This document shows positions 26,789 through 34,884 of a stretch of 64,000 nucleotides of DNA, piece after piece. Source of the stretch: Flavobacteriales bacterium (GTDB lineage: Bacteria > Bacteroidota > Bacteroidia > NS11-12g > UBA9320); contig JACJZU010000003.1 of NCBI GenBank assembly GCA_020635435.1, positions 372,001-436,000 on the forward strand, written 5' to 3'. How positions within the stretch are numbered: the stretch's first letter is position 1; each line of letters starts with the position of its first letter. The position numbers and the translations under genes are program-made. Under the pieces are notes generated by a model. That model was not told the DNA's origin. It worked only from the letters and a program-made list of their open reading frames with translations, and searched no databases.

Positions 26789-27184
26789 TCAGATAGAGAT
26801 GTCGACCTTGAAATTACAAAATGCGATGTACGGAGGAGGATATGATGGGTACGAGAAGGGTTCGTCTATGATGCTCTTCTGAACGCTCTCTCGTTGTATA
26901 TTCTGAATCGCAATCAATCTTCCGAAAATAGCCGGGAACAATGGAATATGCTTGGCCTGAGTTGGAAGAAAGCTGGCATCTTTAGCATAATAGTCAATGG
27001 ATGTATCGGCACAACAGGAATTTGTATCGTGTTGATCTTCTGCATCATCCGAACAACAATCGTGTGATTCGCTTGATTGTTCGTGACAATTATCCTCACT
27101 CAAACACATATGCCACTCGGCGTGCACTCCAATTGTAAAGAGTGCGAAGAGCAAAGTGATCAGATATGTGGCGATCCTCTTCAT
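26789..27184 (-). CDS. Cys/His-rich exported protein (HYC_CC_PP-like)
   Basis: The 131-residue product has a signal peptide (1-22), a cluster of Cys, His and acidic residues (WHMCLSEDNCH, then DCCSDDAEDQHD, SCCAD) and a C-terminal PPPYIAFC. This resembles the small Bacteroidota proteins named for HYC, CC and PP motifs, although the HYC element here is HMC-like, so I call it related rather than a certain member. The cluster could bind several thiophilic metal ions. It heads the set HYC-like, HMA and TonB receptor on one strand. Confidence 0.68.
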   Translation of the reverse strand: MKRIATYLITLLFALFTIGVHAEWHMCLSEDNCHEQSSESHDCCSDDAEDQHDTNSCCADTSIDYYAKDASFLPTQAKHIPLFPAIFGRLIAIQNIQRESVQKSIIDEPFSYPSYPPPYIAFCNFKVDISI

Positions 27185-27232
27185 TACTACAAAGTACTGC
27201 TAAATGACTAACGCAAACAAATATGCTTTAGT

Positions 27233-28690
27233 TCATTCCACCGGGTGCAGCTCCAGAGCGACCAATTTCACGCTTAAATATTCATCCATGCCATACCTGG
27301 AACCTTCTCTTCCTTGTCCGCTATTCTTAATGCCTCCGAACGGAGCTGTTGCGTCCGAGATCACAGCAGTATTCACCCCTACCATACCAAATTCCAATCC
27401 CTCCGAAATGCGGTGTACTCTTTCGATCGAGCGGGTGTAGAAATAGGCGGCAAGACCATAATCTGTTGAATTGGCCAGATTCAGTGCTTCTTCATCGGAA
27501 TTGAAAGGATAAGTCACGGCGATCGGGCCGAAGATCTCATCGGTGAAACATTTCATAGATCTGTTTCCTCCACTCAACAGCGTTGGTTCATAGAAAAGAC
27601 CTTTTTTCAACTGTCCCCCTTGTTCAATGGTTGCACCTTTTTCCAGGGCATCCTTTTGAATTTCGCTGATCTTTCCCAAAGCTTTGATGTTAATAAGTGG
27701 TCCCAGATCAACCCCGCGTTCGAGTCCTGAGCCCACAGTGAGTTCGGTCATTTTCCGTTTCAGTTTATGGATGAATTCCCGCTCGACCAAGGAATGGACG
27801 AGGATGCGGTTTGTGCAGATACAGGTTTGTCCATTGTTTCGGAATTTGCTGCTGATCACACCATGAACGGCGCGATCCAGATCGGCATCTTCAAAGATGA
27901 TAAATGGGGCGTTCCCTCCCAGCTCGAGCGAGATCTTCTTGAGATTGGCCGATGCCCTTTCTGCCAGCCATTTACCTACAACCGTGCTGCCGGTGAACGA
28001 TAGCTTCCGGATAAGTGGATGGGTGGTGAACACCTCCCCTACTTTCCATGGTTCAATATTGAAAATAACGTTTAAAACACCATTAGGGATTCCAGCTTGT
28101 TGAGCAAGGTACGCGAGGGCGAGTGCGCTGAATGGCGTTTCTTCACTTGGTTTGATGACAACGGAACAACCGGCGGCCAGGGCAGGCGCAATTTTTCGGG
28201 TGATCATGGCATTCGGGAAATTCCAGGGAGTGATAGCGGCCACAGTCCCGATCGGTTGTTTGATAACATGCATGCGGTTGTTTTCCCTTGTTGGCATCAG
28301 TACATCTCCATAATTGCGGACCGCCTCGGATGCAAACCAATCGATGAATGACGCACCGTACCGGATCTCTCCAAGTGCTTCCCGAAAAGGTTTCCCTTGT
28401 TCGATTGTTAAGATCCGAGCCAGGTCCTTTTCGTGTTCAATTACGAGATCGTGCCACTTACTCAGTATCTTTTTGCGTTCCATTCCGGATCTCGTTGCCC
28501 AATTTTCCCCGGCCATATGGGCAGATCGAATGGCACTTTCGATCTGCTGCAAGGATGCATTGGGGATCTCTCCGATCACTTGCTGGTCTGCGGGATTGTA
28601 TACCGGGAACCTATCGTTACCGGCGATCCATTCGCCATTGATGAAGAGCTCGTTACGGAGTAACTGGGGAAAATTCAATTCAAAATTCAT
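27233..28690 (-). CDS. gabD: NAD(P)-dependent succinate-semialdehyde dehydrogenase family protein
   Basis: The 485-residue aldehyde dehydrogenase has the ALDH signature LELGGNAPF (catalytic Glu) and GQTCICTNR (catalytic Cys), the cofactor segment ITPWNFPNAM and VIKPSEETPFSA, and FTGSTVVGK. Sequence character throughout is closest to GabD, which oxidises succinate semialdehyde to succinate in GABA breakdown; glutarate semialdehyde is an alternative. Length is normal. It is divergent from the HD hydrolase gene with 54 bp between starts. Confidence 0.9.
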   Translation of the reverse strand: MNFELNFPQLLRNELFINGEWIAGNDRFPVYNPADQQVIGEIPNASLQQIESAIRSAHMAGENWATRSGMERKKILSKWHDLVIEHEKDLARILTIEQGKPFREALGEIRYGASFIDWFASEAVRNYGDVLMPTRENNRMHVIKQPIGTVAAITPWNFPNAMITRKIAPALAAGCSVVIKPSEETPFSALALAYLAQQAGIPNGVLNVIFNIEPWKVGEVFTTHPLIRKLSFTGSTVVGKWLAERASANLKKISLELGGNAPFIIFEDADLDRAVHGVISSKFRNNGQTCICTNRILVHSLVEREFIHKLKRKMTELTVGSGLERGVDLGPLINIKALGKISEIQKDALEKGATIEQGGQLKKGLFYEPTLLSGGNRSMKCFTDEIFGPIAVTYPFNSDEEALNLANSTDYGLAAYFYTRSIERVHRISEGLEFGMVGVNTAVISDATAPFGGIKNSGQGREGSRYGMDEYLSVKLVALELHPVE

Positions 28691-28744
28691 GCTTCAAAGT
28701 TCCCGATTCTGTTTAGAAGCATAAAGTTGGAATTGAAAATATCG

Positions 28745-29992
28745 ATGGCAATTGCCGGACGATGTATAATTGTGGGCTCAGTGGGAAAGCAGAAGATCAT
28801 AAACGATCCGATCTACGGATTTATATCCATCTCGAATCCGCTTGTGTTTCAAGTGATCGAACATCCCTATTTCCAACGATTAAGGAGGATCAAACAGCTC
28901 GGAATGAACGACCTCGTTTATCCGGGTGCAGTGCACAGTCGGTTCCATCATGCACTAGGCGCTATGCATCTGATGACCAAGGCATTACGCGTGCTGATCT
29001 CCAAAGGTGTCGAAATATCGGAAGAAGAACAGGAAGCTGTATTACTTGCAATTTTATTACACGATATCGGTCATGGACCCTTTTCACATGCCCTTGAGCG
29101 CGTGATACTGCCTGTGTCTCATGAGGAGATCTCCCTGTTGCTGATGCAGAAGCTCGATTCGGAATTCAGCGGTAGGCTGAGTTTGGCGATCGAAATATTC
29201 AGGAACACCTATCCAAAGCGTTTCCTGCATCAGTTGGTAAGCAGTCAGTTGGATATGGATCGACTCGATTATCTGACGCGCGACAGTTTTTACACGGGTG
29301 TTTCGGAGGGTATCGTAGGTCTGGAACGTATCATTCAGATGCTTCACGTAACGGATGATGTACTGGTCGTGGAGGAAAAGGGGATCTATTCGATTGAAAA
29401 ATTCATTGTTGCCCGGCGTTTGATGTACTGGCAGGTATATCTTCATAAGACCACACTGGCTGCAGATGCCATGCTTCTGAACTTGCTTCGGAGAGCCAAG
29501 ATGCTTGCTTCAATCGAGAAGCTGAGCTATTTGGGAAGCGACGCGTTCGGGCATTTCCTGAGCTCAAAGGACAGGGCATTCAATTTGGATGAATTGGCAC
29601 ACTTCATTCAGCTTGACGACCACGACGTAATGATGGCCATCAAGCAGTGGGTTCAGGAAGATGATGCGATCTTACGGTATCTAAGTTCCGGTTTGTTGAA
29701 CAGGCGCCTATTCAAAACGACCCTCTTCAGGGATCAACCAACTCCTGAGGTTTATCGCGATTGCATTACCCGGATCCGATCCAATTTCTCATTTGTCTCC
29801 GACGAGGAGTCGGCCTCCTATATGATGCATTCAGGAACAGTTCACAACGAGGCGTATGCCGATCATGGAACCGGAATCCATATTCGGATGAAGGATGGTT
29901 CTTTGCCGGATATAGCCGAGGCAAGCGATAACTACAACATAGCAGCCCTGAAGGCGGGGGTTGAGAAGTTCTACTTTACTGCAGCCAAATAG
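28745..29992 (+). CDS. HD-domain phosphohydrolase (YdhJ-type)
   Basis: The 415-residue protein is an HD-superfamily metal-dependent phosphohydrolase related to dNTP triphosphohydrolases: INDPIYGFI, YFQRLRRIKQLG, HSRFHHALGAMHLM and the HD motif LLHDIGHGPFSHALE, with SQLDMDRLDYLTRDS later. The substrate is not known for this subgroup. Starts are ambiguous: ATG 28745 is used here, a TTG at 28727 and a GTG at 28781 are in frame, and homologues usually begin close to the last. A weak -7 (TAAAGTTG, 28722-28729) precedes it. lpxD starts 22 bp after its stop. Confidence 0.88.
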   Translation: MAIAGRCIIVGSVGKQKIINDPIYGFISISNPLVFQVIEHPYFQRLRRIKQLGMNDLVYPGAVHSRFHHALGAMHLMTKALRVLISKGVEISEEEQEAVLLAILLHDIGHGPFSHALERVILPVSHEEISLLLMQKLDSEFSGRLSLAIEIFRNTYPKRFLHQLVSSQLDMDRLDYLTRDSFYTGVSEGIVGLERIIQMLHVTDDVLVVEEKGIYSIEKFIVARRLMYWQVYLHKTTLAADAMLLNLLRRAKMLASIEKLSYLGSDAFGHFLSSKDRAFNLDELAHFIQLDDHDVMMAIKQWVQEDDAILRYLSSGLLNRRLFKTTLFRDQPTPEVYRDCITRIRSNFSFVSDEESASYMMHSGTVHNEAYADHGTGIHIRMKDGSLPDIAEASDNYNIAALKAGVEKFYFTAAK

Positions 29993-29996
29993 TGCT

Positions 29997-30004
29997 TACA
30001 TTTG
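29997..30004 (+). promoter_or_regulatory. -7 promoter element of the lpxD operon
   Basis: TACATTTG is an exact TAnnTTTG match lying just after the HD gene stop, 10 nt before the lpxD ATG at 30015. No TTG is at the -33 distance. It suggests lpxD can be transcribed independently of the HD gene. Confidence 0.45.
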
Positions 30005-30014
30005 CCTCGAACCG

Positions 30015-31055
30015 ATGAAAACACTGCAAGTCAGGGAGATCGCAGATCTTGTCAAGGGTCAGATAATTGGGGATGCCGGGGCTGAATTCACCGGGGTTTC
30101 CAAAATTGATCATTCCATTCCGGGATCGCTCACATTCCTTTCGAATCCCAAATACGAATCCTACCTGGAAACAACTCGGGCTAAGGTCATACTGCTGGCT
30201 CCGGACCGATTGCCTGATGATACTAAGGATCATATTTTCATAACTGTTGAGGATCCCTATCTGGCATTTTGTAAGGTTTTGAATGTGCATTTCAGTCCGT
30301 CGTCGAACTTGAACGGCATACACCAGGCCGCGGTTATTGCTCCGGGAGCTACGATCGGGAATGATGTCTATATCGGAGCCAATTCGGTGATCGAATCGGG
30401 TGCGGTTATCGCAGATGGGGTAAAGATCTATCCGAACTGCTTTATCGGGCCAAATTGTACGATCGGAGCAGGCAGTATTCTCTATTCGAACGTATCGGTT
30501 TACTACGATACTCAAATTGGGGCTGAAGTGATCATTCACAGCGGTACGGTGATCGGAAGTGACGGTTTCGGTCATGCTCCTCAAAAAGACGGAACCTATG
30601 TGAAGATCCCACAATTGGGTAATGTGATCATAGAAGACCGTGTTGAAATAGGTGCCAACTGCGCAATTGACCGGGCCACATTAGGCTCCACGATCATCCG
30701 CGAGGGATCGAAACTCGATAATCTCATACAAATAGCGCATAATGTAGAGATCGGTGCGCATACTGTTATCGCCGGCCAGACCGGTATCTCGGGGAGTACC
30801 TCGCTAGGGGCTCATTGCGTGATCGCCGGACAGGTGGGATTTGCAGGCCACCTGAAGATCGCTGATGGAACGAAAGTAGGGGCTCAGAGTGGTTTGAATA
30901 AATCCATTGACGAACCCAACCAGCGCTTGTTCGGATCGCCGGCGGTACCGCTGAATGAGGCCTTGCGTACTCATGTGATTATCCGAACTTTGCCCGAAAT
31001 GAATAAACGCATCGACGATCTTGAAAAACGTTTGAATGCGATGACGGATGAATAA
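30015..31055 (+). CDS. lpxD: UDP-3-O-acylglucosamine N-acyltransferase LpxD
   Basis: The 346-residue enzyme adds the second 3-hydroxyacyl chain from ACP in lipid A synthesis. An N-terminal uridine-binding domain (to about 100) precedes a left-handed beta-helix of hexapeptide repeats (for example VIAPGATIGNDVYIGANSVI). The active-site region is IAHNVEIGAHTVIAGQTGI, containing the conserved catalytic His, and the helix ends with the family's LFGSPA. ATG 30015 (MKTLQVREIADLVKG) matches the family start, and the 18 extra codons upstream overlap the HD gene. It opens the lpxD-lpxC/fabZ-lpxA-ABC run, with 5-bp spacing to the next gene. Confidence 0.96.
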   Translation: MKTLQVREIADLVKGQIIGDAGAEFTGVSKIDHSIPGSLTFLSNPKYESYLETTRAKVILLAPDRLPDDTKDHIFITVEDPYLAFCKVLNVHFSPSSNLNGIHQAAVIAPGATIGNDVYIGANSVIESGAVIADGVKIYPNCFIGPNCTIGAGSILYSNVSVYYDTQIGAEVIIHSGTVIGSDGFGHAPQKDGTYVKIPQLGNVIIEDRVEIGANCAIDRATLGSTIIREGSKLDNLIQIAHNVEIGAHTVIAGQTGISGSTSLGAHCVIAGQVGFAGHLKIADGTKVGAQSGLNKSIDEPNQRLFGSPAVPLNEALRTHVIIRTLPEMNKRIDDLEKRLNAMTDE

Positions 31056-31060
31056 TCCAT

Positions 31061-32467
31061 ATGGAGAAACTACAAACAACTCTGAAGCAATCGTTTAGTA
31101 TATCCGGTGTTGGATTACATACGGGTATACCGGTCACTATGACCTTCCTCCCTGCCCCGGAAGATCATGGTTACAAATTTCAACGGATCGACCTTGAGGG
31201 CCAACCGATCATTGAAGCAGATGCCGATCTTGTTACAGATGTGAGCAGGGGGACCACACTCGAAAAGGACGGTGCCAAGGTGAGCACGGTAGAACACGTA
31301 CTGGCCGCACTTGTCGGGTTGGAGATAGACAATGTGCTCATGCAGCTCGACGCCGTTGAAACGCCGATCATGGATGGCAGTTCTATGCCCTACGTTGAAC
31401 GATTGCGTGCGGCGGGGATCGTGGAGCAGAAAAAACCCAGGATCTATTTTGAAGTTCCCTCGAACATTGCGTACGCTGAACCGGAACGCGGTGTGGAGAT
31501 GATAGCCATGCCGCTAGATGATTACCGCTTAACGGTGATGATTGATTATAATTCCCCTGTTTTGGGGAGTCAACACGCTTCGATCAGTGAACTGAGTGAA
31601 TTTGCAGATGAAATAGCCAGCTGTAGGACCTTCTGCTTTTTACACGAGCTGGAGATGTTATTGGAACACGACCTTATCAAGGGTGGCGATCTCAACAATG
31701 CCATTGTGGTCGTTGATCGGGTTGTGGAGGAGAAGGAACTTGAGCATCTGGCAGGTTTGTTCAACAAACCGAAAGTTGAAGTGAAGCAAGAGGGGATTCT
31801 GAACAATGTAGATCTTCGTTTTCAGAATGAGCCTGCCCGACATAAATTACTCGATCTCATTGGTGATCTGGCATTGGTGGGTCGTCCAATAAAAGCTCAG
31901 ATCATGGCAGCCCGACCGGGGCATGCTGCAAACGTGGCCTTTGCCCGTAAAATCAAGCGTATGATCGAACATGAAGCTCAGTTGGCGAAGAAAAAAGAAG
32001 GCATTCCCGAATACGATCCCAATGCACCGGCAGTATATACTTACCAGGAGATCGAGCGGATCTTACCCCATAAGTTCCCATTTCTGCTGGTTGACAAGAT
32101 CGTGAGTTTGGATTCCAGCAAAGTAATTGCGATCAAGAATATTACCGGTGACCAATATTTCTTCCAGGGGCATTTCCCCGGGGAGCCCCTGATGCCGGGC
32201 GTTCTGCAGCTTGAGGCTATGGCACAGGCAGGCGGTGTTCTTGTGTTGCATGATAAGGAGAATCCGGACAAGTGGAGCACTTACTTCGTAAAGATCGAAA
32301 ATGCAAAATTCAAAGGGAAGGTCATCCCCGGAGACACCTTGATCATAAAGATGGAACTGATGCGTCCGATTCGCAGAGGTTTGTGTTTGATGCACGGAGA
32401 GGCCTTTGTTGGCGACAGAATGGTGTGTGAAGCTGATATGATGGCACAAATAGTTGAAAATAAATAA
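31061..32467 (+). CDS. lpxC/fabZ: Bifunctional LpxC deacetylase / FabZ dehydratase
   Basis: The 468-residue fusion combines UDP-3-O-acyl-GlcNAc deacetylase LpxC (about 1-310) with 3-hydroxyacyl-ACP dehydratase FabZ (about 325-468). LpxC landmarks are SISGVGLHTGIPVTM, the zinc His in VEHVLAALVGLEIDN, and DLIGDLALVGRPIKAQI with GHAAN. FabZ landmarks are LPHKFPFLLVDKI, the catalytic GHFPGEPLMPGVLQLEAMAQ and the final ADMMAQIV. The fusion is characteristic of Bacteroidota and couples the committed step of lipid A with a fatty-acid elongation step that compete for the same hydroxyacyl-ACP. It lies 6 bp before lpxA. Confidence 0.97.
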   Translation: MEKLQTTLKQSFSISGVGLHTGIPVTMTFLPAPEDHGYKFQRIDLEGQPIIEADADLVTDVSRGTTLEKDGAKVSTVEHVLAALVGLEIDNVLMQLDAVETPIMDGSSMPYVERLRAAGIVEQKKPRIYFEVPSNIAYAEPERGVEMIAMPLDDYRLTVMIDYNSPVLGSQHASISELSEFADEIASCRTFCFLHELEMLLEHDLIKGGDLNNAIVVVDRVVEEKELEHLAGLFNKPKVEVKQEGILNNVDLRFQNEPARHKLLDLIGDLALVGRPIKAQIMAARPGHAANVAFARKIKRMIEHEAQLAKKKEGIPEYDPNAPAVYTYQEIERILPHKFPFLLVDKIVSLDSSKVIAIKNITGDQYFFQGHFPGEPLMPGVLQLEAMAQAGGVLVLHDKENPDKWSTYFVKIENAKFKGKVIPGDTLIIKMELMRPIRRGLCLMHGEAFVGDRMVCEADMMAQIVENK

Positions 32468-32473
32468 TAACTG

Positions 32474-33256
32474 ATGATTCAACCCCTGGCTTACGTACAT
32501 CCGGAAGCGAAAATTGCGAAAACCGCTGTTATAGAACCATTTGTAACGGTTCACAAGAATGTAGTGATCGGGGAAGGTACCTGGATCGGCTCGAATGTTA
32601 CCATAATGGAGGGTGCCCGGATCGGAAAGAATTGCCGCATCTTTCCGGGTGCTGTGATAGCTGCTATTCCTCAGGATCTCAAGTTTGAGGACGAAGATTC
32701 AGTGGCGATCATTGGCGATAACGTAACCATACGCGAATGTGTAACGGTTAACCGGGGAACGAGTGCAACAGGCAAAACCATGGTTGGCGATAATTGTCTG
32801 CTCATGGCCTATTCGCACGTTGCGCACGACTGTATCATCGGCAATAATGTGATACTCGCCAATAGCGTGCAGTTGGCCGGGCATGTTGAAGTGAACGACT
32901 GGGCAATTCTGGGTGGGATGTGCGCCGTGCACCAATTTGCCAAGATCGGTCAGCATGTTATCGTCTCCGGAGGATCTCTGGTGCGGAAAGATGTGCCACC
33001 CTTTACGAAAGCGGCTCGTGAGCCCCTCTCCTATGCCGGTGTTAATTCCATTGGTCTTCGCCGGCGTGGTTTCAGCAGTGAGAAGATCAATGAAATTCAA
33101 GAGATCTACAGACTGATCTATTTACGGGGAATGAATAATAATCAGGCTTTGGCGCATGTTGAAGCCGAAATGCCGGCTACAAAAGAGCGCGACGATATTC
33201 TGAGCTTCATTCGAGCCTCGGACAGAGGCATCATGAAGGGGTTCCTAAACCGCTAG
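32474..33256 (+). CDS. lpxA: UDP-N-acetylglucosamine acyltransferase LpxA
   Basis: The 260-residue left-handed beta-helix enzyme transfers a 3-hydroxyacyl chain from ACP to UDP-GlcNAc, the first lipid A step. Hexapeptide repeats run from the N terminus (AYVHPEAKIAKTAVIEPFVT) through the catalytic-region AYSHVAHDCIIGNNVILAN, ending in the helical C-terminal domain with INEIQEIYRLIYLRG. Length is standard. Only 1 bp separates its stop from the ABC ATPase start. Confidence 0.97.
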   Translation: MIQPLAYVHPEAKIAKTAVIEPFVTVHKNVVIGEGTWIGSNVTIMEGARIGKNCRIFPGAVIAAIPQDLKFEDEDSVAIIGDNVTIRECVTVNRGTSATGKTMVGDNCLLMAYSHVAHDCIIGNNVILANSVQLAGHVEVNDWAILGGMCAVHQFAKIGQHVIVSGGSLVRKDVPPFTKAAREPLSYAGVNSIGLRRRGFSSEKINEIQEIYRLIYLRGMNNNQALAHVEAEMPATKERDDILSFIRASDRGIMKGFLNR

Positions 33257-33257
33257 G

Positions 33258-33884
33258 ATGGATTTTGAAGGAATCCGGACGGAAGATCTTGGGAAGCGGT
33301 TTTCCCGTGAATGGATCCTGAGAGCTATCCGATCGGAGTTCCGTAGTGGTGAGAAATGGGCCGTACTCGGCCCCAACGGTACCGGTAAATCCACCTTCCT
33401 GAAGTTGCTGAGTGGATATGTTGCGCCAACACAGGGCGAGATCATATGGACCTTTGATGGTAGGCATATCCCCCTCGAGAAGCGATATAGCTACTTGAGC
33501 TATTCGGCACCTTATCTGGAGCTTCCCGAGGAATATAGCCTAGATGAGATCCTGAAATTCCATTTTCGGTTGAAGCAGGTTCGGTCGGAAGCGGCACTGC
33601 AGGAGGCGATCGTGGAATCGGGACTTGATAGGCATCGCCATAAGTTGATCCGCGATTTTTCAAGTGGCATGAAGCAACGGGTCAAACTGATCCTCTGCTT
33701 ACTCTCTGATGTGAAGGTCTATTTGCTCGATGAACCTTGTACCAATTTGGATGAGCACGGAGTTTCATTCTACGATTCCCTTCTTTCCGGGTTGAGTGCT
33801 GAAAGTCTCTGTTTGATCGCGAGCAACGATCCGAGGGAATTTCGCCAGGCCTCAAAACACATTTTACTGAACCGGCCTGAATAA
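33258..33884 (+). CDS. Stand-alone ABC transporter ATP-binding protein
   Basis: The 208-residue protein has one ABC domain: Walker A GPNGTGKSTF, signature FSSGMKQRV and Walker B VYLLDEPCTNLD, with a switch region of IASNDP in which Asn stands where the usual His is found. No permease is adjacent. It starts 1 bp after lpxA, so it is produced with the lipid A enzymes; export or trafficking of a lipid A related molecule is possible but unproven. CcmA-like function is an alternative. Confidence 0.82.
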   Translation: MDFEGIRTEDLGKRFSREWILRAIRSEFRSGEKWAVLGPNGTGKSTFLKLLSGYVAPTQGEIIWTFDGRHIPLEKRYSYLSYSAPYLELPEEYSLDEILKFHFRLKQVRSEAALQEAIVESGLDRHRHKLIRDFSSGMKQRVKLILCLLSDVKVYLLDEPCTNLDEHGVSFYDSLLSGLSAESLCLIASNDPREFRQASKHILLNRPE

Positions 33885-33888
33885 ATGA

Positions 33889-33896
33889 TAAATTTG
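33889..33896 (+). promoter_or_regulatory. -7 promoter element of the DUF4920 lipoprotein operon
   Basis: TAAATTTG is an exact TAnnTTTG match, beginning 4 nt after the ABC gene stop and ending 10 nt before the ATG at 33907. No good -33 is seen. Confidence 0.45.
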
Positions 33897-33906
33897 CGGC
33901 TTCATC

Positions 33907-34392
33907 ATGAAAAACAGAAACATCATCTTAGTTGCAATGGCCTTTTCGGCCCTGGCATTCATTAATAGTTCTTGTTCTAAGAAGACTGAAGAAGTCGCCG
34001 AATTCGGAGTCTTTGGGGATACGACCGTAACTGCTGAGAACGCAGTTGACGTGAGTACACTACCTCAGTTACTTGCCGGTTCCGACAGTATCTATTGCAA
34101 GCTTAAAGGGGAGATCTCGGCTGTTTGCCAGCAAAAAGGTTGTTGGATGTCAATGGCTATAAGTGAAGATGAGAAGGTTCACATCAAATTCAAGGATTAT
34201 GGTTTCTTCGTTCCAATGAATGCGGGAGGGCATCAGGCCATCATCGACGGCGTAGCATATGTAGATACAGTGAGTGTGGCACAATTGAAGCACAGAGCAC
34301 AGGATGCGGGCAAAACGGAAGAAGAGATATCCGCCATAGACCATCCACAGGTTGAATACTCCTTTGTGGCAAACGGGGTAATTATTGAATAG
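33907..34392 (+). CDS. DUF4920 lipoprotein
   Basis: The 161-residue protein has a lipoprotein signal with lipobox ending INSSC (Cys23), then a domain resembling DUF4920 with LKGEISAVCQQKGCWMSM and HIKFKDYGFFVPM. The pair of cysteines in VCQQKGC is conserved in the family as I know it and could be a redox or metal site. The family often sits near metal or redox proteins, but its biochemistry is unknown. The next gene begins on the base after its stop, and that neighbour carries a heme c motif, so a periplasmic redox role is a reasonable inference. Confidence 0.78.
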   Translation: MKNRNIILVAMAFSALAFINSSCSKKTEEVAEFGVFGDTTVTAENAVDVSTLPQLLAGSDSIYCKLKGEISAVCQQKGCWMSMAISEDEKVHIKFKDYGFFVPMNAGGHQAIIDGVAYVDTVSVAQLKHRAQDAGKTEEEISAIDHPQVEYSFVANGVIIE

Positions 34393-34821
34393 ATGAAGGC
34401 ACACTTCGTTTTCACCTTTCTCTTATTTTCGATCGTACTACTATCCTGTAAAAAGGAGGGATCAGGCGGGTCCGGCAAAGCCGATCTTTATGAAGCCTCT
34501 GAGCTAGCCCTCTTGATGCGCAGTATGGCAGCCGAACAAGACAGTTTCAAGTCGAATCTATTGCGCGGTGCCGACAGTCTGGTTTTCCCTTCTTCTTATA
34601 TTGATCTGCTTGAGGCAAAAGCTTCAGAGGGCATGCATATTGGGGAGGAGTACAAGGCTTTTGCGAACAATTTCATCGCACAAATGGACAGTTTGAAGTT
34701 GAGCGAATCTTCAGATCTTGTTTCAAACCACAACCTGGTGGTTTCGAATTGTGTGGCGTGTCATGAAATGCATTGCGGTGGTCCGATAGATCGGATCGAA
34801 AAGCTTTACATCCGGAACTGA
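34393..34821 (+). CDS. Lipoprotein with C-terminal CxxCH heme c motif
   Basis: The 142-residue product has a lipobox (VLLSC, Cys19), a helical middle part (about 30-110) and a C-terminal CVACHEMHC, in which Cys120, Cys123 and His124 form a c-type heme attachment site. A single heme at the C-terminal end of a helical bundle recalls the cytochrome c-prime layout, but overall similarity is not clear, so I name it only by motif. Translation starts immediately after the DUF4920 stop (TAGATG), implying coupling. It is expected to be anchored facing the periplasm. A third Cys (128) lies nearby. Confidence 0.72.
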   Translation: MKAHFVFTFLLFSIVLLSCKKEGSGGSGKADLYEASELALLMRSMAAEQDSFKSNLLRGADSLVFPSSYIDLLEAKASEGMHIGEEYKAFANNFIAQMDSLKLSESSDLVSNHNLVVSNCVACHEMHCGGPIDRIEKLYIRN

Positions 34822-34884
34822 GTTTCAAAACAACGACTTACTCCCTGCTTTTCCTGAGTTGGGTTCAAGTTGTAAACGACGATC

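Noticed and set aside
27185..27232. Promoter TACTTTG before the HYC-like gene
   Set aside because: It lacks one base of TAnnTTTG, so the match is not good enough to list.
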